The translations under genes were made by a program, and so were the position numbers. Shown here one piece after another: positions 9,759 to 19,083 of a DNA stretch of 22,093 bases; the first letter of the stretch is position 1, and each line of letters starts with the position of its first letter. A model generated the notes under the pieces. The model made no database searches and had not been told where the DNA came from. It saw only the letters and a program-made list of their open reading frames with translations. The stretch is from Moniliophthora roreri (Eukaryota > Basidiomycota > Agaricomycetes > Agaricales > Marasmiaceae). The stretch lies in assembly GCA_001466705.2 (NCBI GenBank), contig LATX02000054.1, positions 1 to 22,093 on the forward strand, read 5' to 3'.

Positions 9759-9803
9759 CTTACACGTTGCTGTGGCTTGCTGAGTTTAAATACTATGGTG
9801 TAT
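9759..9803 (+). promoter_or_regulatory. Conserved FunK1 upstream block, copy 4
   Basis: It has the cores ACACGTTGCTGTGGCTTGC and GAGTTTAAATAC, about 40 bases before the ATG at 9844. It is the copy attached to the near-complete FunK1 gene. The promoter role is inferred from position and conservation. Confidence 0.45.
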
Positions 9804-9843
9804 AAGTTACTGCAGACACCACATAGTCAAACGAGAAATCCAA

Positions 9844-12259
9844 ATGGAAGGAGTCAGAAATCAGGCCTTGCGTGGCCTTGGTCCCAGCATTCCAGAGGTT
9901 TCATTCGACCAGTTCAAGGCTGCCGTGCTGCCATGCGTAGACAATGCGAAACTCGAACAAGTCTACTATGCGCTCAAGGACGGAGAGTTGTCGGATGAAG
10001 GTTGGGTGGGGTTCAAATTCGACAAGGCGAAGCCCCAGCAGGTGCCAGTACAGGGACAAGCTGAGCAGAGTGGCCAAGGGCAGGGTACGCCAGCACCCGA
10101 CGCTGTGCAGGAGGAGGGTCAAATTTCCACGCGTCAGTCCGCCATGACCGAGAACGAGCTCTATAAATCGCTGGCTGGCAAATTCAACAAGGTTCTCGAG
10201 CACACACAGGAAGCGACTGGAAAACCTCCACTCATCACATTCTCCAGTACCCCTAGTAAGGGTCTCAGATCCGAGGACGCACATGGCGGTTACATTGCCG
10301 ATATCAACGCGTTACTTGTCGACACCACTGCTGTTGGAGACCAGGCAGGAAAGGAACAGTTTGAATGTGATATTGTGATGACAGGAGAATTCAAAAAGGT
10401 CGTTAACGACAGCGATACAGACGATGTGAGTGTTTTTATCATTTGTCGCTCGCTATATTACTCATTCAGGTCGACACGTAGAACATTTCCAAACTCGTCG
10501 GCAATATCAACCACCTCATGGGATCCGATCCTACTCGTAGATNAGTCAAGCGAAGCAGTGGTAGCAAGGTTAAGACGCGTTACCGGTTCACTATCAATGG
10601 GATCGAGTATGAAACCTTGGAGGCCATTAGCATCTACAAGGCAAAGTTCTTATTGGGTCGAGCGAATCGTGTGTTCAAGGTCCAACGTGTTGTGAATGAC
10701 GAATTGATTGGCCCTATATTTGTCCTGAAGGATCTTTGGCTTCCAGAGGGAGCAAAAACGGAGCTCGAAATCCAAGAGGATATGAAGGCCAATATCAACA
10801 AGGTCCACGTTGTCGAAGGTCTGGATGCCACAGATTTCGAGAAGCATTTTGTGGCCATCAAGGACTGCGAAATCGTGAAAGTCCCTTCGATGACGGATCC
10901 GAGCGAGCTCGTTGACGACAACTCTACCAACTTTCTCAGGGGAAACGACCTGTCCCGCCCGAGGAAGAAGTTTGTCCTCAAACTGATTACGATTCAATAC
11001 CCTAAAAGACCTTCCCGATCCTTGGCTGGTTCGCAGATGTCGGACTCTACAGGCAGTCTTCCATCTGGTCACCGAGCTCAGACCCAGGACATACGTATGC
11101 TCTCACGAGAGCACTACGGCAACAAGACTCACTATCGTATTGTGATGGAGGATGCCGGATGCCCACTCCAAGATGTCCGCAACCTAAGAACGGTAGTAGC
11201 GTGTATCGGGAAAGCCAGTATTGGTGAGTTCTGATCTTAGGTGAACCACTCATTTCTCACAATTCTTCAGGGCTGTCAATAATGTATTCTGCTGGGATGG
11301 TGCACAGAGACATCAGCACAGGCAATCTATTGGTTTCAGAAGTAGATGGTGAACTCTGGTGCAAAATCACTGATCTTGAATATGCCAAGAAAGGTCGGTG
11401 CAAGTTCTCAGTCTCCGCAAGATATCAAAACAGTGCGTAAGGGTTTGACTTTTTCAGCTGTATATTAATTCATGGGCTCAAAAAGGGGACACCCTATTTC
11501 ATGGCTATGGAAATATGGACGGGAAATCACCTCTTTCTTCCCGTAAAACCGAAAAACCAGCTTGCCAAAAAGGAAGGCTTCGTATCAATGGTGAGAAGAC
11601 AGACGGAAAACGAGGCTCCCACGGATACGCGGACTCCCATTCAGTACAACTTCCTTCACGACCTCGAGTCCCTGTTTTGGATTCTCATGTACTTCCTCTT
11701 CATCATGCACCCCGTGAATGAAGGGCCCAGCGCGAATGCCAAGGATCCAGAGCTCAATGCGAGTAAAGAGTCCGACGCTGGTGGTTCTGTTCAAGAACCA
11801 ATCATCAATCATCGCATGCTCAAATTCTACCAGCTGTTTCCGGCGTTCACGCTCTTCACTATCAGTGACCGCACGGAGTTTCTGCGAGGTAGCCATGAAG
11901 TTCAGTCGAGGTACAGATCCTCTGTTCCAGCGCAGTTTCATTTCACCATGGAGTTGGCCATTGCGATTTCCAACATGTTACGAGAAGAGTATCGGCGAGT
12001 AGAAGCATTACCGGGGTCGACCCTTGACAAATTTTCTACCGAGCCGTACAAACTAGTGCAATTATATGCGGAGGACCTTGCCAGCGCTGAGGAGGATGAT
12101 GTTTGGTTAGGTGACATGTTCGATATGTCGGAGCGGGCGAATCCGGTTGTGGCACGAACACTCGAGAAGGAAGCTATTGGCGTGCACAGGAAGCGAACAT
12201 CCGAGGAAGTTACCGGTGATTTGTCCATGAGGGAAGCCAAGCGCAGCAAACAAGAGTGA
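9844..12259 (+). CDS. FunK1-type fungal protein kinase (contains an assembly gap)
   Basis: The product is a probable Ser/Thr kinase of the fungal-expanded FunK1 family; its substrate is unknown. Exons: 9844-10425, about 10482-11223, 11271 to about 11432, 11486-12259. The N-terminal region (about 194 residues) is Gln/Glu-rich. The C-lobe shows the catalytic loop VHRDISTGNLL (Asp at 11309), DLE in place of DFG at 11372 (usual for FunK1), GTPYFMAMEI at 11486 and HDLESLFWILMYF (from 11659). The C-terminus is basic (REAKRSKQE). Oddities: the n at 10543 falls where the N-lobe should begin, and a stretch of perhaps 60-80 residues seems missing. The CAG acceptor at 10469 would give an immediate TAG, whereas the next AG (10481) avoids it. 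The third intron (about 11433-11485) joins in the wrong phase, so there may be a frameshift or error. Composition is CpG-rich, unlike the neighbouring transposons. It is not certain that the protein is active. Confidence 0.8.
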
Positions 12260-12949
12260 GAAGTAGATGGTACTGTTGAATGATTTTTGTTTTCGTTAAA
12301 AATGTATATAATGCCAAACTGCAAAACGACCCTTCGACTCCGTCATCTTCATGAATGGCGCGGCTGCGACGACTGAGTTGCGCGCAAGTCACTAGTAGCC
12401 AGTGGCGCAAGAGAAGTAAGTCCATCATGGGAGACAACGATGAAGTTCAAGTAGAGGAGATTTTCCTCACCGGCGCTTAATCTGAGTCGCAAGGATTCCG
12501 CATTCCACCACGGCTTTCCACTGACTTTCCGCATGCTCTCATCTCGGATATCTTCCTCAAGAAATCTACACTATTTCTTTTACTCGTCTATACGCCATGT
12601 ATCCAGTGTAACCCCCCAGTTGCACCCAACGATTCGACAGCTTGCATCAGAACTCGGCCAGAAGCAGCCAGCATTCGCAGTATCACCAAACGATGTGCAC
12701 GTTCTCAAGCAACCAAGTGAATTTTATTCACGTCTTCTGGTGTGCATTATTGAAATATATCTGCTCTAATCTTAACGTTTGGAATAGGAAATGATTCAGA
12801 GAGCAGAGAGAAGAATTTTTCTGTCATCGTTGTACATTGGATCAAGTGAAGGGGAACTCGTGTGTGTTTTACTCCAAACGTACTAGGAATGATACTGAGA
12901 CTCTTTATCCAGGTCGAAAATCTAGGGAAGGGACTCCGTCGTCCCGAGC

Positions 12950-15900
12950 AGTACGACCCTCCTGTTCACCATGCTCACATAAGCATTTTACCATCACGTG
13001 TAACTCTAATAGATTTTTTTTTTGCTTGGGTTTTGCACGAGTCGCATCGGCTTTCCGTGAATGCTCGAGTCCTCCAGAACACTTATATTCTATGACTACC
13101 GACAATGCAATTGCACATATCAAGTGTACCCGGTGCTCCTACCGCAGTCCCCAAGAGTCATTTCCTCAATTGCCAGCCAACAAAGGATTTAGCAAGGTCT
13201 GCACTACCTGTAAAGAGAGGAAAAGAAATCAAGATGCTGCACGACACCTAGAGAAGACAGGAGGAGAGCCAAAGAAAAGAAAGGCACTAGGAAAGGATAG
13301 GTCTGGAGATGGATTACCAGTGCTGGAATGGGAGCAAGTAATGAAGCTGCTAGAATGAGTGAAGGGAAAAGCTTTTGAATTAAATGCACTTGTGCCTCCT
13401 CCAAAGGAAGAAGCTGGGTCAAGGAACATAGCTGAAGATACAGATGACAGTGGTGAAGAGGAGGTTGATCATGGTCCAGTCCAGAAGGGAAAGAGAATAT
13501 CACAGGCTGTAGCATTGCTCATGTGGAAGATGACTGGCTTCAGATTCAAGTGAGTAGCATTGAAGACTGAGAGAAAAATAAAAGACTTACATGTGTTAAG
13601 TTTCAAGACAAAGCGTGTATCAAAGGCAGACACAGACATGATCACCTACATTCATTACTGTGCCCAATTAGAGGGACAACAGACTAAGAATAAGAAAGTG
13701 ACATACCCAAAGAAACAGCAGATGTGAAGTTCCATGGAACACTTCAATTGTGATGGCTGGCTGAATATCACTGTGAATGAGTGAGGACTAGATCTCATTG
13801 AGATTTGACTTACCCATTTGCACCCTCATATCCCATACATTGACATCTCTATACCTGACAACATCAAGGAGGAGATTGAGCAGATGAAGAACATCACAGC
13901 CGGAAAGGTACTCACAGTTGTAGTTTATGAATACTGCTAACCTAAAAGTTTTAGATATGGGTGGCCCTGAAGAAAAGTCACAAGAAGGTTAACTTTACAC
14001 AGAAGCAGGTCTACCACTTCTGGTCCAAGATAAACGAGAGCGTGTGGAAGCTCAAACCTGATCAAGTGGAGTCAGCAATTCTAGTCTTGAGGAAGGCTTG
14101 CTCAGATGGGATTGAAGTTGAGATAATACCAACTCCAGTCGAAGACGGAATCTCTTTGCTAGAGTTCACATTTAATAGGATACTAGATGAATATGGCGAG
14201 AATGTAAATGAGTTAGCAATGGATTCCACATGTGAGTATTCTTGATACTCACGATAACCCCTTAAGCTTATATGGATTGCAGGGAAAACAAACATGTTAG
14301 GCTACAAGCTGTATGGCTTTATAGCAGAAGTGAATGGTTAAGGACTTGCCCTTGCATTTGCATTTACTGCCACAGATGGAAGCGCTGAGGAGGGTGCGAA
14401 AGAGCAGATGCTAGTGTCAGTTCTTCAGTGCATCAAGGACTCATGTCCTAATGTAGAGTTCCTACTCCATAACAAGGATATGACGGAGTTGAATGCATGC
14501 TGAGAGGTATTCCCTGAAGTGAAGCATCAGCTCTGTTACTGGCACGCTATCAAGTATGTCAGAGAATGGCTGACAGAAGATAAGAAGCCTGCATACTATA
14601 ATCCTCGTCGGGCAAATGAAAAGTTTGATTTCATTGATGCCACATGGGCACCTGGAGTAGATGCAGTGCAGGGTTGGATAGAAGAAGGAGTAGCTGAAGC
14701 TGATTTTGAAGGTGTGCAACCTGTAAGTGAAGTTGGTTAGCCATTGTGTGTAGCACTAACAGTAAGATCCAGAAGGATACGATGCTGAGCTCATGAGAGA
14801 AAGACAAGGGCCTACCTCCATTTCCCTATACATGTCACCTGCTCTTGATGGTTCTATGTCACAACAAGAAGTGGATTCCCATCTACTCTGATCTACTGTC
14901 CATGGCAAAACTTAGCCTACCAACCTTTTGTCCAAAGGAGTATTGAGAACCCATCGTCGAGATGTTTCATATCCACCTGCATCAACATCCTGAGATCCCG
15001 TTTAACGAGAGAAAGCCAAAACGTACAGCTGAGGAGATCTATGAGGGAGCTGTTAAACAAATGTATCATTTCTGCTTCAGGCGCAACCTCTCACAGGTGT
15101 GGGCATATCTGTGGAACCGATGGTACAACCCAAAACAATGGGTACCCTGGGCACGTTCTGCAGATGAGGCAATACCTTGACTTAAAACCACCATGATTGT
15201 CAAGAGCCTGTGGCACGTCATTAAACATGACGAGCTTGGCCAGTTTCATTGGCCATGTCTTGACCTTGTCATGCACACAATGATCCATCAGGTGTTACCA
15301 CGAGTAGAGCACACACTCGACATCGTTTTTGATCGCTTCTGTGTTGGTAGACCCAAGCCGTTGGCGGAATGGCAAAAGTCTGCAAAGGCTAATTGGTTGG
15401 ACCTGAGTTGCTGCGATGATCATCGGCTGGTGGAGACAGAAATTCAGTGGTTGAAGACCCTCAAGAACACGAAAGGACGTACAGAACGTTTAGGAATGAT
15501 AGAAGCGGAAAAACTGCAGCCACGGGGTTCTTACGAGACAGACCTGGACAGTTGGACGTGTACCTGTCCAGCATATCTAATTAGCCGTTTCCTCTTTTGC
15601 AAGCACCTCATCTGTGCAGTGAACAAGGAACTCGACAACTTACCACTAAACAATATCAAGTTCTGGGTGAACCTGTGAAGGAATTGGTGCCCACCTTTCT
15701 ATACCATTGCCGGCATACATTATGAGGAGGAGAAGGCACCTAGTGAGATTTATGATATTTTTGTGTTGGGTCGTGATATGACACGCAGCTCGTCTCCAGT
15801 AACAGACCTGGAAGAGTTGGACTGTGTTAGTGAAGGGGCCAATGACTCAGAATTGGAAATGCAGAAGGTAGCTGACCAGACGATTCCTGATGACATTTCG

Positions 15901-16572
15901 GAGGGGAACGGAAACACAGAGATTTTTCGTCAACTTCTTGGATCAAATAACAGCAATAGCGGCAGTGGCAGCAGTGGCAACCCGGACTCTGACATGGAGG
16001 AGGTAAGTTTTGTATGATATTTTCTCTAGGAACAACTCATCTGTACCATGAAATCAGATTGTCTACTCTGCTGAACACAAGCAACATTTGCAACATTGTA
16101 TTGAAGAGGTTTTTGCAGTAATTGACCGTCCCATGCATCTGAGACTAGAAGGTGAGCTAGGAAGAGTATTAGAACCTGTTGTAAGAGTTGGGGAGACGAT
16201 TGGGACATACAAAAGGTTGAAGACAAGCCAGAGGACTTGGAAAGATCATAACGGGCTAACCAGGTATCTGAAGTAAATCACATCCAAGATATGTTAGAAT
16301 ACAAATGACATATAAATTTCCTGTATTTGAACTGACTTGTGGACAGTATTTCACGAGACCTGGGAGATATAGCAACTTCAAAGAATGGGGTGCACAGTGC
16401 ACACAGGGTACAATGGATGACAATGACAACAATGACAACAATGAGTACTCTAAACAAAACATAACATATTCTACGTGGCGAACCTTCTGGCAGCTTATGC
16501 TAGTACTGGCAATCAGCTCTTTTTTTGGACCAGCTAATGCTGACAAAGCATGGTGAACGGGAGGGTTGTACT
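12950..16572 (+). mobile_element. MULE (Mutator-like) DNA transposon inserted in PGS1 exon 3
   Basis: The element is 3,623 bp. Left terminal repeat 12950-12975 (starts AGTACGACCCTCCTGTTCAC) and right terminal repeat 16547-16572 (ends GGGAGGGTTGTACT) are reverse complements at 24 of 26 positions; the two differences are transitions. The inside holds one transposase gene in the same direction as PGS1. No 8-11 bp target-site duplication, as MULEs usually make, is seen: the flanks are ..GTCCCGAGC and AGGTGTGTT... The PGS1 reading frame resumes directly across the two ends. Confidence 0.85.
13092..16276 (+). pseudogene. MULE transposase with zinc-binding N-terminus and SWIM finger, decayed
   Basis: Exons 13092-13549, 13601-13907, 13955-14231, 14283-14722, 14767-16002 and 16058-16276 join in frame to 979 codons. 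The N-terminus has a CTRC...CTTC zinc-binding pair (residues about 12-40). The MULE catalytic core includes the first Asp in AMDSTWKTN (14222), the conserved NKDMTELNA segment, and KHQLCYWHAIKYV with the C..H pair. A SWIM finger, WTCTCPAYLISRFLFCKHLI, lies at about 15554-15613. An acidic Ser/Gly/Asn-rich stretch (15940-16002) precedes the C-terminal helix region. Ten in-frame stops: TGA at 13356, 13725, 13782, 13806, 14501, 14794, 14944, 15178 and 15676, and TAA at 14339. The TGAs fall mostly where related proteins have Arg. The element is non-autonomous now. CpG is nearly absent between 13200 and 13800 (two in 600 bases) but commoner after 15000. Confidence 0.87.
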
Positions 16573-17181
16573 AGGTGTGTTGACTCTGTCAGAAAGAATC
16601 TCTTCATTTGTACTTTCAGCTCAACTTGAACTGTTCTATGCGTCCTGGTGCTTCTTCGACTGCAAAAATCCTTCTTTCCCTTTCACAGACATATCCAGAC
16701 CATGTACATGCGTCTTTCTTCAGAAGTCCCAATCTCCATGGTATTAAAGTGGTTCTGCCAAGATTCAACGAAGGATGGGAAACATGGCATGTGAAGATAT
16801 ATGGAGCAGATGACAATGTCATGATTAGTAGGTACACAGACTCATCTACCTCTGTTTCATGTACACTTATCTCTACTTACAGTGCCAACTTAAACAAGTC
16901 TTACTTCATGAATTGCCAGGACCGTTACCTTTCATTCATGAACCAACCTGTCCTCTTGCAATACTGTTTTGACTTTCTCCGAACGGTCTCTGACTTTTCA
17001 TATCAACTGCTTCCCTCATTGGATGCAAAACCTGACAATGTCCTCATTAAGCATCCTGACAACAATGTCAATCACAACTTCTCTGGTTATGCAAATTCAT
17101 TCAGATTGACTCCTCGACATGAAAAAAGCCAAGGTTACACATTCAGATGTGAGCCTGAAACTTTTCATCAAACACTGTGGA

Positions 17182-18051
17182 TGGAGGCAGCAGTTTCAAT
17201 CTGAATGGAATGAGAAGCTTGCCCTATGGTGACTGCCACAGCAGGTGTTTGTTATGGACCACATAGAAGCTTCAGCCAAGATCAAAAAGGCTCGAACAGG
17301 CACTATTTCTTGGAAGGATAGACATGTCCTTATATATGCCAAAGGACATCATAACAAGGGGGATGTTGCTCAGGTGTATGATGTCCACATATGCCAGAAG
17401 ACCAAGAGTAGATTGCAGATCACTGTCAAGTCTGAGGTTATAGGCAGGCAGGGTCAATGCCAAATGTATGACTATGAAGACCTCATTGACGAGCAGTAAG
17501 TCACTGCCTTCTCATTCTTTATCTGATAATGACTAACTACTACAGCTGGGAACTACCTCTCCACCTGGTTGAATGACTGTTGAATCTCACATTCCATCCT
17601 AAGTGCAATTACATCCACTCCATGACCTTTCATGTAAAGGTGGCCAAACTTCCCCTGCCTGTTCGCAGCTCAACACCTCCACTTTGCTCATATCGTCCTT
17701 TGTCTGCTCAATCTCACTCTTCAACTCTGGATCCAGCATGGACGGTATTGGCTGATGATTCTAATCATCATCATCCAATGCCTTTGACACCTACATGGCA
17801 GACTCAAAGTCTCCACCCTAGTCAACACTGGCTATATGAGGCAGGGAACACCAGTGGTTTATGGTTCAAAGCCAAAATTAAAGGTGAAATCTTGGGCAAA
17901 CACTTCAACAACAAGCCTGAGAACATTTGTCTCGTTATCTGCAACAGGGAGAAGACTGCTGTTATCGAGCGTTACAAGAAGCAGCATCCACTACTGGATA
18001 ACATTGAGATGTCACCAGTGTATCCTGTCTCAAACATGGTGGATCCCATTT
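17182..18051 (+). pseudogene. Decayed Agaricomycete hypothetical with KOW-like segment
   Basis: Two exons, about 17182-17495 and 17546-18051, join in frame across a 50 bp intron with a CTAAC branch site. The first encodes WKDRHVLIYAKGHHNKGDVA followed by QVYDVHICQKTKSRLQITVK, reminiscent of KOW/Spt5-like segments in large Agaricomycete hypothetical proteins. The second has a Ser/Pro-rich linker, HWLYEAG and GEILGKHFNNKPENICLVI...ERYKKQHPLL. In-frame TGAs at 17230 and 17574 again sit where Arg would fit. The start is not found: it abuts truncated PGS1, so this is a chimeric junction of two broken genes. The right end is cut by an AT-rich element at 18060. Function unknown; the KOW resemblance is from memory. 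Confidence 0.5.
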
Positions 18052-18059
18052 TCATCTTT

Positions 18060-18768
18060 CACTATGTACAAGGTGTTCTTTTCATGCTATTAATACGAAG
18101 GAAATACACTCAGAATACTGCTATATATTTACTTCCAGACAACATTCAGAAAATTCTGTTAGATTCAAGCTATTTTAATTTCTAGAAGAGTCTGTTTTCT
18201 AATGATTTTATAACAATGAAATTATAAACTTATCCTTTAGTTTTCCAATTACAAATATACTAGATTTTGTGCCTTATAAAACAGTGAGAAAACATTCAGA
18301 AAATAAATATAAAATTTTGAATTTTATATTAAGGAAAACATATTAAATACAAAAGGAAAATTATATGAAAACCATCTAAAAAGTACTGTAAGATATAGTG
18401 TTTCCACATGATTTTCCTACCATTTTCTAGTGTTTTCCTAGTGTTTTCTCTGACTTTCCTACAATGGAAGATTTAAAATTTTTATCTTATCTTATCAGCA
18501 TTTTCTGAGCATTTTCAACCAGAGAAAATTTAATGTTTTCTCAGCATGGAAATTATTCTAATATATTGTATTGTCTATTAGTTCTTAGAATTTGAAAATT
18601 CTATATCTTTTGTTATTGAAAATTTAGCATCCTCCAGACATATTCTTGTTGAGAGGTCACAATTGAAATTCAGAGTTTATATATGCTTTTTTGAAAATCT
18701 TCTTTGCAAGAAGATTAAGTGTTTTCTCAATCAGAAAACCATGTTAAAAGAACACCTTGTACATAGTG
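18060..18768. mobile_element. AT-rich non-autonomous DNA transposon (MITE-like), copy 1
   Basis: This is a 709 bp element with perfect 23 bp terminal inverted repeats (left 18060-18082 starts CACTATGTACAAGGTGTTC; right 18746-18768 is its exact reverse complement). It is flanked by TCATCTTT (18052-18059) and TCATCGTT (18769-18776), an 8 bp target duplication with one mismatch, which fits hAT-like or MULE-like elements. The body is very AT-rich with many GTTTTC/GAAAAC motifs and no long open frame, so it must depend on another transposase. It interrupts the KOW-like pseudogene. Confidence 0.8.
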
Positions 18769-18776
18769 TCATCGTT

Positions 18777-19083
18777 CCCAAAACTGCAATTGAAATCCCA
18801 TTCTTTGCCATCATCATCTCCAAAACCACTAGTGTCAATGTCATCATTGTCCCTGATTGTTGTCAACCTCACCATTGGATACTTGATTCCATAATTGCTC
18901 CCAAGCTCTGCGACCTTTACTTTCGAGCAACTCCTCACATTGTTCAACTGCTGCAATTATCGTATCTGACCCACACACATCTATACCTAAGTGTGCTGCT
19001 TGCTGGAAAAATGGCAGCAACTTTGCCATCCATTGTGCCTTGCATAATGATTCCATTCTGGAAGCTGGTTTAGGCTGTTTAGG
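18777..19083. other. Spacer between the two AT-rich elements
   Basis: The open minus-strand frame 19086-18844 (MPKQPKPASRMESLCKAQWM start) has plausible protein composition, and a second minus frame (18956-18780) ends in an acidic DDIDTSGFGDDDGKEWD stretch. Together they could be remains of one spliced gene. I do not recognise it. Confidence 0.3.

Larger units (their letters stand above)
9263..10195. repeat. Near-identical pair flanking the 'n' at 9735
   Basis: Bases 9263-9734 and 9736-10195 both contain the FunK1 upstream block and the first part of the coding region. The left copy ends at the n in AACAAGGTTC, the same point at which the right copy continues into the rest of FunK1. This is most simply an unmerged overlap between two contigs, possibly two haplotypes, rather than a true tandem duplication. 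Confidence 0.75.
12533..17105 (+). pseudogene. PGS1: Phosphatidylglycerophosphate synthase (PGS1), split by a MULE and truncated
   Basis: PGS1 makes phosphatidylglycerophosphate from CDP-diacylglycerol and glycerol-3-phosphate in mitochondria, the first committed step to cardiolipin. Exon 1 (12533-12739) starts MLSSRISSSRNLHYFFYSSI, a Ser/Arg-rich mitochondrial presequence. Exon 2 (12788-12859) encodes RAERRIFLSSLYIGSSEGEL. Exon 3 begins at 12913 and is cut at 12949 by the transposon; AG at 16573-16574 completes its last codon before a 45 bp intron. Exon 4 (16620-16831) has PRFNEGWETWHVKIYGADD with the first HKD motif (HxKx4D), and exon 5 (from 16883) has ANLNKSYFMNCQDRYL. Homology fades near 17105, before the second HKD motif, so the gene is dead even without the insertion. 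In exons 4-5 Arg and Thr are replaced by Cys and Met (NCSMR for expected NRSTR, MNCQDRY for TNRQDRY), as CpG deamination would cause. Exon 1 still has normal CpG. Confidence 0.82.

Noticed and set aside
9371..10195. True tandem duplication of FunK1
   Set aside because: The copies meet at an n with end-overlap geometry seen at three other gaps; contig overlap is simpler, though not proven.
10634..12324. Minus-strand open frames of 115-140 codons within FunK1
   Set aside because: They are antisense shadows of the spliced kinase exons and lack any protein features of their own.
12950..16572. Pack-MULE capture of PGS1
   Set aside because: The PGS1 exons lie outside the terminal repeats on both sides and resume in frame, so this is an insertion into PGS1 rather than a captured fragment.
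17020..17050. LDAKPDNVLI as a kinase catalytic motif
   Set aside because: It lies in frame within the PGS1 linker after ANLNKSYF..QDRY, without HRD or other kinase motifs around it.
1..18051. TGA read as a sense codon (alternative code or readthrough)
   Set aside because: The CpG-to-TpG missense changes in the same regions, one TAA, and Arg at the expected positions all point to mutation; fungal nuclear genes use TGA as stop.
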